A stretch of 64,000 bases of DNA from Struthidea cinerea (GCA_013397865.1 VZTI01004803.1:4356387-4420386); one strand, 5' to 3'. Shown: positions 1 to 13,922, numbered from the stretch's first letter. Made by a program: numbers and translations. The notes: generated by a model not told the origin, from the sequence alone.

Positions 1-3000
1 ATTATACAGGAATGGCATAGATTCAGATAGAGAGAAAAAACATGTCCCTTGCATCATTATTGTATTTGCTAACTAGTCCCTGCCGTCTAAATGATGCCAA
101 AATCAATCGCTATTATACTTGACTGCCACTAGTCAAGTTACATATGTCAAATATAACTTAAAATCATTGGTCCATGACTATCATAAACATATTTCTTTAT
201 ATAGACATGCAGAAGCCTCAAAAAGTCTAGTGTGTGGAGGATTAATAAGCACAAACAATGATTAAAAGTCTTCCATTAGTGAAGGGAGCTAATTCTAGTG
301 TGATATAACTAGTGTGGTGGCAATATAATGTAATAGATGGTGAACGGTTCTTTAATGTGATAATATTTACTTTGAGAACATGTAGCTATTCTTTAAAATG
401 CATACAGAAACTTAATGGCTATTTATAATTTTTTTTGTTCCAATATAATAAACAGAGTTTGCTGTACATTTTAAAAATTAATGCATGAATCAGAAATATA
501 TAACTATACAGTTTCTATGAAAAACACACATGTATTGCCAGATAGCAGCTCATCTAGGCTGCAATAAGTAGATATGACCCCAAGACGTATATCCTAACTG
601 TAAACAAGATTTGAATATCCATATAAGCAAATCTGCAGTTAGGAATATCATTATCTGAACTAGCATTGTGAACATGTCCTAGAGTCCCAACCGAAACTGC
701 AATGTAAACATAGCTTGTGTTGGCACAGACAAACATTTTATAAACCTGTCAGAAAATGGAATTTTTTCCATAACTCATTTCCAGCTCAATTTTTATTTTC
801 AAACATTGAAGTATTTCATTTAAAATGTGTCCACTACTTTTGTCGTAGTAGAAAATAACATTAAATGTACATGAAAACTTCTCAAGATCTCTTCCAGTCC
901 CCTCTTACTTGATTTTGTGAAATGTGTCAAAAAGTTAAACTTTTATTGATTTGTTTGGATTTTTCTCCATGAAATGGAAAGCCCAGAGGGCTTACTTCAG
1001 TAAGACATCCTGAATCTGACGTTTGACATTCTTATATGAGAATGAACATTTTTTTCATAATTCCTTACTGAGAGAGGTGGATGCTCTTAGCAACCCAATC
1101 ATAGAAAGCATAGACAAATATATATTCATTGACATTTTAAGATAGAATATGATGTATCTGCTTATATGCTTAAAAACTGGTGTTAAAAATGTGGTTTGGA
1201 TAATAGTTGTAGCTAAAAGAAAATAACAAAATAAAGCGCTGAGTTCTGATTCTCAAAGCATATATTTTTCTTAAAGTGTCCTTTGTGCAGCAGACACTCC
1301 ACGTACAGAAGTTTTCTTCCTTCAGGTAAAAAAAAAAACAAAGCAAAACACCAATCACAACATTAATCCTTAGCTTGCAATTATCTTGCAAGAAAAGTGA
1401 TCAGAGTCACAATACTATCTTGCATCCTGCTTTGAGTCTTGGGAGCTCCTAATTGTGATATTAAAACAGAACAAGTAACTATTAATAAGAACGAAAAATG
1501 TTGCTTTTTCTCCTTTTCTGATGAGTTATTTCCTAGAGACATGAGACCTCTATATGCAGGGCATTTATGATGAATATTTCTACATATTTTCTGTATGTGT
1601 GCATGTGCTAATGTGTTATAATTAGCACATTAACCCAAGGACAATCTAACCAGAAAACATAGGTTGTTATTTCAATATGTTAGGCTTAGAAAACAGCAGA
1701 GCTTTGTGCCTGTAATTTTGTTTCTTTCTGCTGAACTTAGTAGGGATTGAAAACATTGCAGAGATAAATTGGGAATGACGTTGAGAAACTATTTTAAAGG
1801 AAGAGTTTAAAAATACAGTATATATATTTACACATACAGTTAATCTAGTCTCCTTCACCAGCGTGATCCAGGACAAGTGTAAAGTCATGGTTAAAATTAT
1901 GTAGTGCAGCATTTTTTGCTGCAAGAATTGATAGCATGAAATAATTGTTTACTTCATTTAATTGCTCCTGTCCTTTGTTTCCTGCTGGTTCTTTTTGCTT
2001 GAAAGTAAGAATTATTCAGTAATGCCATTGCAAATGGAAATCCAGCGATATAGCTACAAAAGGTATTCTGGTTTTATTATATTTTAGAAGAATATGTAAG
2101 TATCAAATCCATTCTGCTATTAAACAAAACCGATAATCTAAAGCCAGTATGAAATTGGTTCAGCTTCTGCAGTTATGTGCATAAAGCCATAGAAACATGT
2201 ATATAGATGTGTCACCCTACATTGCCTTGAATAAAATGACACATATTTGTTTGGGGAGTCCAAAAAAACATGTAGTCTTACCATTTCTCTTGAAAATGTT
2301 GTGTGCTTTTTTTTACAGTCCAGGTACCCCCATTGTATATACTTCAATCATTAAAGGTGTTGTACGTACGGACACCTGCACACATATACCTACCCCCTAC
2401 AGCCTCCACCCCCATTCTATGGAAAGAATTTTTATTTAATAAAGACCACATTAAAAATAGAAAAATGTGTGTCTAATATTTTTTCTGAAAAAGCACATTG
2501 ACTTTGTGAGGTCTGTTAAGGGTTTAGATTCAAAATCAACTACCCATTATGTTTAAAACTAGGTTTTATATAATTTGTTAGTTGCCTTTGAAGACAAATA
2601 CATCTTTTACCTTCTTCAAGAGCTATAACAAGAAACCAATATGTGGTTACTCACAGGAAATTACTTTCTTCATTTTGGAGTGGAGAAAACAATATATTTC
2701 CAAATAATTCAGAGACTTTGACCACAGCTGAGATCAAGAATATAATAAAGAGTTTTGTTTGTGTCTTAGAACATTTGATACATACTTAAGATAAACCTAA
2801 GAACACAGTAATGCAGACTGAAGAATTATCCACACTTATACAGAGGTATTCTTCATGTTGCTCTAGGGTCTATTCCACTAATTTATTTGGGTTACTCATT
2901 AACACCTACCATTATTGAAACTGAAAGAGAAGTAGTGTTCTATTTTTTTTGGGTGCCTGAAATCATTATTGTTAAACGCATTTCAGGTAAGAGTCTTCAA

Positions 3001-5095
3001 TCTGGATTTGAAATGTGATGGTGAAATTAAAGTAACAGTGCTGGTAGAAATGGCACCAGTGTCAGTGTTAACTGTTGCCCTCTCAGCATTAAGACATACC
3101 TACCTGGCTTTTAGCCCCACTGTGGCAAGCTCAGTATCTGCTGAACTACCAAATACTGTCAGAGAAGGTAAAATAGGCAGCTTGAATTTAGTTAAGAGCA
3201 GTAAGGATACATTCATATTTTTAAAAGAGTAAGTTAGCTACTATTATTCAAAGTTTTCTGTGGTCTTCTTAATCACAAAATCACAAGGAAAAATCTGACA
3301 AAACTGTCTTATTTTCACATTTTGTTTTATATATATAGTGAAGTTTTATTGAGAACAAAAACAGCAGAACCTCTGCTCAGTCACAGGAGAGAGAAAAGGA
3401 ATTCAGCAATAATATTTGTGCTAAAGCAGTAGCTATCCAGACTTTCTGAAGCAGCATCTGGTACAGAAGAGAAAGAAAGTATTCTGGATCCGTAAACTAA
3501 AGGTGAATTCAATCTGCTTTTTTATGGAGCAAGATGCATATATTTCAGAGTTGAACATGTGTTTCTACGGAGTTCATTCTATGAAATAAACTATATATTA
3601 TGCAAGTTAATATTCAGGTTTCACTACGGCAACTGTTTTTAGAAAGTAGGTAACACATGAACGAGCTTGTATGTTTCTGTAACGATAATGACCTCATGGC
3701 CAATTCAAGATGTTGATTACATTGGTCCCTTAGGTGACACTAAATGTTGTAAATATTAATTTTTGTAATGAAATATGCTTTGAGAGAAGTAATAATACAG
3801 GTTGTGTCTCAAATTCTCATCTGCTATCAAGTCAGCTATTGCCTTTTGCCTTAAGTTGCACCATTTTTAAAATGTATGTCAAAGTCTGCCACAAAGTCAA
3901 ATGTTGATTTATGTTTTATATATTACATGGAGCAGTGGTAAACTTCTCTTTTTAGCTAAATGGCTGTGGTCTGATATTAATCCAGACTAAAGTTAGCTGG
4001 TTAACTTAAAAATGTCAGTTTGCATTAAGCTGAGATTTTTATAACTTTTATGATCAAGAAATAAACTACTTTTAGAGCTATTTCTTCAGTTTATACTAAT
4101 GGAATCATGACAGTCTGATATACATGGAACTCCTTTTTTACAGAGAATTATTAGAAAACATCGAATGTATGAGTGATCTGTGAATATATATTAAATTAAA
4201 TTTCTGAAAAAAAGGAAGAAATAATCAACTTCAATGAATAAAGTAATGCTAATAAATCCTCCACAATGGAGGCTAGCCTTGATGTAAAATACCAAAAAAA
4301 ATTATTATTATAGTAAGACAGTTAGTAGCAAAATATATTAATTTTCAATGCTATACACTGAAGATGCTGGTCATGAAAAACATGAAGAAACAATTTGAAA
4401 TAGAAGTATGTACATGTAAAATCTGAAATGATAGAATAGGTTACTTCAAAGACCTTAGTTTCTGTGATTTATATGATAGAGTATCTAGTTATACATTAGT
4501 ATGTGTATTTGTCTGTGTATACACATATTTTTGTGCATGTACATATTTAGATAAGTGCACACTAAGTCTTTAACTTTCCATTTTACATAAAATCTGTATA
4601 TCCTCTCAGAATGAACACAATTAACAGAGAAGACAAGCTTCTCATGAATCTTCTAATTCCAGACTATTAGAAAAAAGTATAAATTCAAAAATTTTAGGAA
4701 AGTTGCCTGGTGCTCTTCATTTCTTGATATCTAATTTTCTATCTTAGGCTACTGATGTAAGTAAGTGACATTATCTAGGGAGTCTACTTAAACTAGACAC
4801 TGAAGTAAAGTTGACAAAAATATATTTCTGAATTCAGAGTTCTACTTAAAATGTCTCTAAGACACATGTAATATTGCAGCTGTCAACGCAACCTGGGTTG
4901 TACAAGAATTGCTAGTAGGTAGACTGATATCAAAGAGCTACAGCCTAGAAAAATACTGGAATGCCATATAAAGGAAATAAGTAGCAGGCAAACCATTCCT
5001 CCCCTGTATCCCCCCCCAAGAAAAAAGAACCATGATAAAATATACCAAATATGAGCAACTTAAATAAAAAAATAGGTGACCCAGAACATGTAACC
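1..5095. other. Gene-empty AT-rich stretch
   Basis: I see no gene and no recognisable transposable element here. The sequence is AT-rich with many short A and T runs. Open frames reach at most about 93 codons, have no splice context and match no family I know. An 87-codon plus-strand frame at 2969-3232 was looked at and is unremarkable. Very old, diverged repeats could be hidden here. Confidence 0.5.
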
Positions 5096-5098
5096 CAT

Positions 5099-5143
5099 AT
5101 AAGTATATATATAGAGGGACCATAAGTATATATACAGAGAGAC
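5099..5143 (+). repeat. Tandem duplication, 22-bp unit, two copies
   Basis: Two copies of a unit beginning ataagtatatat lie at 5099-5120 and 5122-5143 and differ at 2 of 22 positions. One base separates them. This is a local duplication in TA-rich DNA, probably a replication-slippage product, with no sign of function. Confidence 0.8.
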
Positions 5144-5472
5144 CAAACACTACTGGATGAAAATTACCCCCATGTGGAGCAGTATAGCACCTCGCTTTAC
5201 GTGAGGAAGTTTTTTTCAAGAAACACTGGGTTTGGCAAGAAATTATTTCTTTGCTCTAGTCCTGACTCATGTGTACCACTGAGATTGTTAGGGGGATGCA
5301 ATTAGTATCATCCTTTCTATAGGTATTTATTATGAAGGGGTAATGGACTCAGAAGATCCACTGATAGAAAAAATGAAATTAAGCAACAAAAACCTGCCAG
5401 GGCATAATAAGGTATTTTTTTAGATTTAGAAGGTAGTTGCGAAGGACATGATTAAATTGTTTACAAAATATC

Positions 5473-5565
5473 TGGACTCCATTATAACATCTGAACTGGG
5501 GAGATGTTATAATGGAGTCCATTATAATGGACTTAAATAATGGAGTCCATGTTATAATGGAGTTA
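5473..5565. repeat. Perfect 20-bp inverted repeat followed by direct partial copies
   Basis: The left arm at 5473-5492 (tggactccattataacatct) is the exact reverse complement of the right arm at 5502-5521, with a 9-base spacer (gaactgggg). The right arm is followed by further partial direct copies. The string taatggagtccat recurs at 5538-5550, 28 bp after its copy at 5510-5522. The string atgttataatggagt recurs at 5549-5563, 45 bp after its copy at 5504-5518. One short unit is thus present in both orientations and several times within about 90 bp. The arms could form a cruciform or RNA hairpin. Template switching during replication, followed by slippage, is the simplest origin (inference). Confidence 0.9.
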
Positions 5566-8018
5566 GAGAACATTGTCCTCCCCAGCCCAAACTGGGCTCC
5601 ATAGAAAGCAGAGGATGCATGAGGGCAGTGTATCAGACTGTTCTGCAGACTGGAAATCAGCATTCTTAGCTAAGAGGGAGGGTAAAACATGATTGAATTC
5701 CTTCAAGCAAATGGTGAATCTCCCTCAGTTGTCATTTCTAAGAAAAAGCTAATTCAGCGCTGTCATTTCCACCAGTAGGAAGATGCCTCAAGCCAAGAAC
5801 CCTTAATACACAACATTGCAGCATAAGAGTACCTTTGTGAATTTATTCCTGAGTGCAATCATTTGGAAAATGTTATTTGTTGCCACTAGTAGCAAATTAA
5901 GTAAAAAAAAGTTTAATAGTTTTCATATTAACTTTTTTATATGATTTATTTTCTTAAGAAACTGTTCATAAAATATTAACTGCTAGAATGACTTTTTCTA
6001 GGGATATATTAACTTATACATACATAGAGACACCATTGTAAATGTTTTGAAGCATGTTCTACAGCACTTATTCTCAGGAGACTTCTGAAGCAGAGGAGGA
6101 AGCTATTTTCTTGTGAATTATGACAGAAACTACAGAAAAGAGTAAACAACAAAACCCCTACTCTTTACCATTATTTAGATGGCTAATTAAATTACATATT
6201 CAATATATAATATATGCTTTAAGAACGAAATCATTACACAATAATTAAACAGTCATCAGCCAAATATATTATTCTGACTTTCTGACTAATGAAGAATTTA
6301 CTGAATTATATGTCTGATAAGGGGCTTTAATGAGAGATGAAAATTTCAATATAAGATTGAAATGAAGCTTTGCCTTTAACTATCCATTTGTGTGAATATA
6401 TTGGACACAGTATACGTTTCAGTAATATGTTCCCTAGCTTCTATTTTGCCATACTGCTTTTTTTTTTTTTCTTTACAGAATCATTAGATCTAGTTCTAGC
6501 TTTTCCTCAGTTATTAAGCTTCTGAAATCAATGCACAGAATTTGGCACAAGGCATCTCTTACTCCTGGGTCCAATCACAATGATTCTCTCTGATGGCTAC
6601 TGAAAGAGAAAAATAAGTGGAAAGATTTGAAATTCCATGGATAGTTTAAACAGCGTTATAATCAGCCAGATTGAATATTCAAATTAGACATCCTTGTCTA
6701 GAATGTTTCTGGATCATATTAATATGGTCTCTGTGGAAATCAAAAATACCAGTGTAAATAAGGTTAGCCAATACTTTCTATCTTGAAAACTATAAACATT
6801 ATTATTGTTTTTGTTGTTGTTGTTGTTATACTTGCATTTGTTTCTGTTCATTCATTTCCCAGTAGGTGTCTCTATACTGCAGCTTTACTGAAAAGAAGGA
6901 GGAAGCAGGTAAATTGCATAAAAGTATTTTTAAAAATTAAAGAAAAAATAGGCAGATTAAACCTTACTATGACATGACACAACACCAAAGGAAAAAAAAT
7001 ACTGTAAAGAGAGTCTTATGAGCTTTTAGGTATGACCATACACGCATGTATGCAGAACCAAAATAGGCTTAGTAACTACTGATTACAAGAAAAAGATGTT
7101 GACAATGGTTCACCAAAAAAGCAAAAACTAAAAGTCTGAATTTTTTTAAGTTCTGTGAAGAACAGTGATCTCTCCAGTTTTCATATATATAAATATATAA
7201 CCTAACAACTGCTGGAATTTATCTTCGGCAGCAGCTACAGTGAAATTATTGAAGTCTCACAATGAAAGTGTTTCAACCTTTGTTGGGAACATTAATGGGG
7301 AGGTTAATGAAGACTGCAGGGGTCTGGAGGAATGGAGAGGAAAAAAGTACAAGTAGTAATATAAAATTGTGATTGGAATTAATAATTCCAGTTTTTCTTG
7401 ACTCAGGGCAGACCAAAGTAACTTAATTTCATTTGCATCCGGATGAAAAAAAAAAAATCACTTAATTGACATGCCATCTTTTTAGACCAATAAAACTTAT
7501 GCTTTGATGGATCCCAGTTGTATTTCTGCAGTGATCTAAGTTGAATAAAAAATCCTGACTTACCATATAAAAGCACTAGTATTCTGTTTAACATTCAATT
7601 TTAATTGCAGATTTTACAGACCAGAACAGTCTGAGATGAATAACTGATGATGCTGAACTGAAACAGCTGGAATTCCATGTATGATTCACAATCTAGAACT
7701 AAACCTCTGAAAAGTTGCATTTTAAAGTCTTGCTGTTCACAGAAACAGTGTTTCAAGGTGAGTAAAAGCTGATAGTCCCCAGTTTGTCCATTAATCAATA
7801 GTTCACTGAGTATTTGGTAAGGGCTCAATGAGCCATAAAAAGGAATAACATGACAAGTTTTATTGATTGTCTCATAAAAAGGATAAAGAAGTGACAGATG
7901 ACAGGCCCAGTCAGACCTTTATAGCAGGCAGTTACAGTACTCAAGCTACATTACTTACAAGAATTTCTATTTCTGGAACAGGAAGTGATAGAAAACCACG
8001 TGCCATTTGCATCAAAAT
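5566..8018. other. Gene-empty stretch
   Basis: No gene or transposable element is recognised. The only structured item is a (GTT)n run at about 6804-6828. A long pyrimidine tract ending in cag near 6479 resembles a splice acceptor, but no open exon with a convincing donor follows it. Confidence 0.45.
6804..6828 (+). repeat. (GTT)n microsatellite
   Basis: A short interrupted run of GTT/ATT trinucleotides. Simple-sequence DNA with no other feature attached. Confidence 0.8.
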
Positions 8019-8042
8019 TCTCTCTCTCTCTCTCTCTCTCTC
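8019..8042 (+). repeat. (TC)12 microsatellite
   Basis: Twelve uninterrupted TC dinucleotides, continued by an imperfect pyrimidine and CA-rich stretch to about 8072. It should be length-polymorphic in a population (general knowledge of dinucleotide repeats). The open frame crossing it is an artefact of the repeat. Confidence 0.95.
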
Positions 8043-8107
8043 CCTCTGTCTCACGTACACACATATTCACACAAATAAATCCAGAAATTGGTTGTAGTTA
8101 AAAAAAA

Positions 8108-8145
8108 AGAGCACTGTGGTTAAATAAGAGCGCTGTGGTTAAATA
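8108..8145 (+). repeat. Exact-length tandem duplication, 19-bp unit
   Basis: The unit agagcactgtggttaaata (8108-8126) is followed at once by agagcgctgtggttaaata (8127-8145). The only difference is one A/G transition. The core TGTGGTT matches the RUNX binding core, so the duplication doubles that site, but any regulatory role is speculation. Confidence 0.9.
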
Positions 8146-11100
8146 AGATTATATCATCACAGCCGAAATCAGACTCTGACCTTGAATTCTTCTTAAAGAA
8201 TTTTGTTTTCTTGTACAATGTCACATACAAGGCATTTCATGGTATTTATGTTCTTGCCCTCAATGCATTTTGTTTATGGACTCTCACTGTTCTTCAATAT
8301 TATTTATAAGGATTCTCTCAAATCCCAATGTGTACTCAAATGTGAAGTTATTCAATAGTTTCTGGCCATAAATCATTGTGCTGTTATTAGAACTTTGCTG
8401 CCACATTAATCCTTAAACTTTCAACTTAAGAGCAGGGAGTGGAACATGGGAAGTTAATGAGTCAGATAAGACCTTTACCTTATAGTGCTGTCAAAATCCA
8501 AAAGTTTAAAAGTCACGTTAGGGAAACAACATCCTGCAACAAAAAGAAAGCTGTTGCTGAGAAGTAGTTTAAGGGATTCAGCCTGAAGTAGTCATAGATT
8601 TCAGATACTTCCATCTAGAAATTTTTTTGCAATATTTCCTTTATGAACTTTTATTGTGCCTTCAAAATCTCTACTAAATTACATTTCTCCTTGCTACTTC
8701 ATTTCTCTTTTGCATTTTTACAGTATCATGTCTCACTAAGGAATATTGTCTTTTTCACTGTTGCCTGTCTAAATTTACATAACATGAAAAATGTACTTGA
8801 AAAACAGTTAGACCTATAAAGAGGAGCTTACATATATTTTGTTTGTTGATTCTGCAGTAAAAACTCCTTACTTCCTTGAGGCTTCCTAAAAGTGAGTGAA
8901 GCATGACTGAGCTTCAATTAGGAAAAAGTTTACTGACACTTCCTACTCTAAAAACAGCTGCTTTGGTGTAAGAATTAAGTTATTTAAATTACTTAATTTT
9001 TAGAGAAGGAATAAGCAAAAAACCCCTTGAACTTTCTCCCGTTCTTTCTCTATATGGTACCTCTTGCAGCACTGAACATGGGCAGTAGGAACAAGGCAAA
9101 CATAAGCAGTTCTTTCAAATAATGGCCTACTGTGAGTAATAGTGTAGCTGGATATCTGTTTCCCATCAAGGGTCTTATACATTAAAAAGGTCTTGATTTG
9201 ATATATTGCTGTGGGCTTTTTTTAATTTTTATTCTAAAACTATTGATAGGTCTGTTGTAATTTAAGTAAATATTTACTTGCTAGTTGCTTAGATGGACAG
9301 AAGAGTTGTAGAATCACGTTTGATTAAAATTTCAATCTTTCACTTAACTGCCTATCCTGGCCACATTTTATTGCTCTAGATCAATTTCCTTCTAAAAAAT
9401 TATTTCCAGGCTTGGGTAGGGGTGATGGTTTAAGTTTGAATTGCTTATTTAATTAAATAACTGGATTACTTTCTTTTCCTTCAAAGACACCTGTAGTAGC
9501 TAGTGTTCATTTAAGAAATCTAGTTTCTACTCATCAAATGCAACAGGGATATTTCAAGATACATCAAAGAGAAGCTGGGGAAAACAATGTTGTTAACTCG
9601 CACGATAAATTTTATGGTACTGAGCATAGGCTTGCCAAAAGGTGACTTATTTTATTGAGCTATCGTCTGATAGGTTTACTTTTGCTGTGTACTGAATAAA
9701 AGGTGTAGGGTTTCTATATTCAGTTACAGCAATATCATCACAAGCCAGCACTGTGGAGTGGGCATGCCAAGTTCATGCTTGAGTTAAATATGTGCTGAAG
9801 TGTTTTTCTGAATCAGAGCCATAATTGCAGCAATTTGTTTAGATCATTAGTGATTCCTTAAAGAAAAACAAATCCCAGAATAAATGACATTTACAAAGGC
9901 AAGATTTCTTTCTTGTAATCTTGTTTCTATGATAGGGTTTCTTTCTGCTCTTTTTTATATTCTGGCATGAGTAAGTACATATGAGTACTCAACACAAATG
10001 TGTTATAAATTCTATGAAAAAATGGCAGTGTTTTTGCTGTCATGGATGCACATCCTTCTTTAAATGTCCCATGCCACTACTAAGTCAAGATATCAGAGTA
10101 CTTGGAAGTGTGACCTGGAAGTTAGCCAGTGAGCAGTTTAAATTAGCACCGCTCTGAATCTAGTCAAGTTTTCAAATATATCATCTGTAAGACCACACTA
10201 AGCCAGTCAGAGACACTGAGTAACGTGACTCCATAGATGGCATAAAGAGGGGAAATAGGATGGAATGACTGACTGGCAGTACTGGCCAGATCTTCCCTCT
10301 AGGATGCATTCTCATGAATATTCGGGGGGTTTTTGCCTTCATTACTGCATCAGTGATTCAGCTGCTGGACATCCGTTTGCCAGAACACATCATCTTATTG
10401 TGTCCTGCCAACGTAAGCAGGTGGCAGGGAAGACACAATGCCAACTTTGAGTGCATGCTAAGGAGCAGGCTAGGGGCAACATGACCTACATGTTCTGCAT
10501 AACACCAATTTATTAGCAAAGTTAACACGTCTAATCAGGCACTTTTCAGAACAGTTTATCAATCTCAATGATCTGTCCTGGCTGACACAAATCCTGAGTC
10601 GAGTATCATCAAAGTGGCAATGCACTTGGACTGGTTAGAAATCCAAGGGGAAATGAAGCAGAGCAAGGGTGAAGAACAAATTTTTGTTATTGTATTATTT
10701 GTTAGCCAAAATGCTTAGTAACTGTGTTTTTGAGTAAGGTTGTCTCTGTTGATGGTGAGGTGGTTTTTTTTAAACAAAACAAAGACATGAACTCTGAAGA
10801 CAGGGTTGGATGAAGAATTGTAAGGCACATGACTAGAACTAATGGGGTTTGCACTGGACCACCTCACATATTTATAACAAAAAAAAATTTATCTAGGGAA
10901 ATGGCACGACAATCTCTGTTGCACATATATGGAACAGAAAACTGCAAATCAGACAGATGATGATAAGGGACAACTATAGTTATATGTGAAATTTCCTATA
11001 ACCGGAAAATTTATTAGTATTTATCTTCCTTTATCTACTTTTGAAACTCAGTTAGAATGTTACATTTTTCTATTTTAAGGATATTTTTAAAAAATTGTAA

Positions 11101-12002
11101 ATTATTTTATGTATTAATACACTAGCAGTGCATCTTTAATATTGAATTCTCTTGCTCAATCTGCTCATTCACAGACAGACTGGTAATACTGAACTACTAG
11201 GAAATTTTTTAAAGGAGTCTGAAAAATGAAATATTTTTGCACCCTTTATTCTTTTTCTTTTTTCTTGTCTAATGTACTTTGATTACATTTGGGAAATGAG
11301 CACAACACTTGGCCACTGCATGTAACAGCAGCAAACTGAAGTAGAGAAAGCTGAATGTGAATGTTTGTAAGGCAGAAATATGAGCAGAGGGTCAGACTGG
11401 AGAGGAGTTTATCTTGAGCACCTCATCTTTGAAAACAGCACTTTGAAGTGTTTTCTCTAAACCTTTCAAAGGGATAGAGACTGAAAAAAGAGCAAGAGCT
11501 AACTAGAGGCTAAGTACTGGGAGGATAAGCCAGCTGGAAGATAAAATTCTTTCTTTGTATCAACTGTGTGTGAGCCCTTTAAAATCTGTCTGATTAGACA
11601 GGAGGCACAAGAGTTGAAGGGTTAAACACACAGCATATCCCACAGCCCGAGCTCCACTCTTGTGTGCTCATAATGTGAAATGATGGCTCCTCTATGCAAG
11701 TGGAACTATTAAAAAAAACCCTGACAATAGCTGTTAATACAGCCCCTTCTGAGTGCTTTTTAAATTGTAACAACAAGGATCAATTTTTTAAACTACTGAA
11801 ATGCAGCTTTTGTTATACTGAAACCCAGTAACCCTTCTGTAGCAAACAGTCAAATGGAACTGCAGGGAACTTCAGTCAAAGAGAAGGCAGTTCCTTATGG
11901 GACTGAGACAGCCATGAAAATCTGAGGGCCTTCACAGAAATAACTGAAATAACTGAACTCCATAGCCAGCATCAATATTCTTTATCAAGCAAATTTTTAG
12001 AA
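8146..12002. other. Gene-empty stretch
   Basis: No gene is supported. Short open frames (60-61 codons near 9000-9182, 10265-10450 and 11594-11776) have no recognisable domains. An imperfect inverted repeat (attgtgtc...ctgcca against tggcag...gacacaat) lies near 10397-10439. Otherwise the sequence looks unique and AT-rich. Confidence 0.45.
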
Positions 12003-12034
12003 CCTCCAGGGTGTATATCATCCAAACAATTTTA
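12002..12034 (+). repeat. 33-bp dispersed direct repeat, copy 1
   Basis: The string starting acctccagggtgtatat and ending ccaaacaatttta recurs at 15130-15162 with a single mismatch (C here, A there). Flanks on either side do not resemble each other. This copy abuts the left end of a CR1 tail; the other copy does not. The repeat family, if any, is not recognised. Confidence 0.85.
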
Positions 12035-12035
12035 G

Positions 12036-12120
12036 ATTCTTGGGGTGGGCCTGTGCAGGCTCAGGAGTTGGACTGAATGATCCTTGTGGGTCCCATACAA
12101 CTCCTATGATTTTATGATTT
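12036..12120 (+). mobile_element. CR1 LINE 3' tail, plus orientation, short 5'-truncated copy
   Basis: The sequence includes ggagttggactgaatgatcc, then ttgtgggtccc, and ends with the decayed tail ctatgattttatgattt. This is the well-known 3' end of avian CR1 elements, where the terminal octamer repeats as attctatg. Only about 85 bp remain, which fits the strong 5' truncation of CR1 insertions. There is no coding capacity. Divergence from the consensus suggests an old copy. Confidence 0.9.
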
Positions 12121-13922
12121 ATTTGTTTCTCTAAAATTAGTGAGAAAATTTCACAGAGATGTTTCAAACCATTGGTTTCAGAACGAGGAATATTGGCTAA
12201 ACATGTGAATGATGCAGAAAGGCTGCCAGGCAGGCAGGGTGTATCTCAGCTGTTGTTTCAAAGGGGTCTTTTTTTCTACAGAACACTTTTAAACTGTCAT
12301 TCTTGTATAACATTTTTGAGATGAAATACCTCAGTGTTGGAATTTTTACTTTGAACTTTTGAGTCCATACATAATTTTTTCATCCTGCTATTACTGCATT
12401 TATGAGGTTTCCATGCATCATTAAAATTCTGTTGAGATTGGTGAGCTGTTCTACTACATTAAACATTTTTTTCTCTTTTAGTATTTCAAGGCATTGTCAT
12501 AATTCTGAGCCCTCAATTTTGAAAATTATTTTTTCCCCAGTTTTCTGTCTTTAATAACAACAGTATTTTTATTTTATCTATTTCTTTATGCTCTAGATGC
12601 TAGGAGTGATGATAGAAAGAGAGATAAGATACATTTGATGCTAGTCTTCATGTTCAGCTATGCTCTTTTCCCAAGAACATTGACTCTCAAGATTTCATAT
12701 GACAGAAACGTATTCCAAAATGTGAGTCTACTCTCAGACACATTGGCCTATAAAATCAAAGGTCTAACAAATATCTGCGGTCCATTAATTGCCTTTAAAA
12801 TTTACTCCTACTAATTCTTGAGAAATAATTTGTAGTACTTTTGCAACAAGAATGTAAAAATAATTGTTCTATGTGGAGTTTAATGGTCCTAAATCCAGCT
12901 TTGTTCTTCTTCAAGTTTTATTTACATTGTGAAATATGATTTCTTTTGAACTTTTGCAAGAATGAAAAATGTCGGGATTTCCAATAATTGCCATATATCT
13001 CTTTTCACAAAGTGTTTTCACACTACAAGGCATATTTTCTTTGTGGTGTCTTATCTGCTTTCTTATTCTTTGCTTTTCCCCATTTTTTATTTTTCTTAAT
13101 ATTTTATTCTAGTGCTCTCCTTTGGCTAGCTTCCTGGTCTTTGGCTTGAAGCACTGAAGCTTGAATTCCATTGTGCATCTCATTTTTCTCCCTTTCTATT
13201 CTTTGCCTCTGTCTCTCATAGATACTCAGTTCATCTTGAGCTTTCCTTCTTGGATTTATTTTCATTTTGGCAAAGTTAAGATTGTGGCTGTTCTTGATAT
13301 GACTGTTCAATGTGTTTTTACATTTGTTTGAATAGAATCTATTTGATTTTCTTATTCACCATCTGGTGGGTTTGTGTTTGTTAGGTAACATAAATTGGAA
13401 AGAACTAGGCTGTTCACTAAACAAAATCAATGAGTTTCTCATTGTTTTGATGATGATTTCGTTCCAATGCTTTCCCAATGTCCTCCTCATTTCTTCATTT
13501 TAGCACCCTAAAGAGGCATTTACACAAGGTAAATCAGGTTTTGGTTTCTTTTAAACAAGTAGTGGGGGGAAATGTGGATGTTTTTGTTCTTTCTGGTTAT
13601 ATTTCAATGTAAGGGAACATTATGGCTCAACTGTCATCCTACACAAACCTGTTGTCAAGTTCGGTATATACATATTATGTGGTTTAACAAAACTGATGAG
13701 GGTCTAGCTAAATGGTGCTGGGAATGCAATGGTCTTGAAGATCTTGTAGTCACTGAAGCATATGTAGACAAAATGAAGACACCTGAAATGTATTGTGGAT
13801 TCTTACATATAATTTTTCAAAGCCCTTACCTACTGATAGCATCAATAGTCTGAGGAATTTACTCTTTTGGAGTGTTTTTGTTGTGTTATTTTGGGGGATT
13901 TTTTGTTTGCTTTTTTTTCAGT
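12121..13922. other. Gene-empty stretch
   Basis: Nothing recognisable beyond AT-rich unique sequence. A 68-codon minus-strand frame at 13104-13310 is rich in charged residues but has no splice or start context that supports a gene. A 93-codon plus-strand frame at 13572-13853 has no identifiable domain. Confidence 0.45.

Noticed and set aside
6455..6600. Possible exon after a strong pyrimidine tract and cag at about 6479
   Set aside because: No consensus donor and no convincing open frame follow within a normal exon length.
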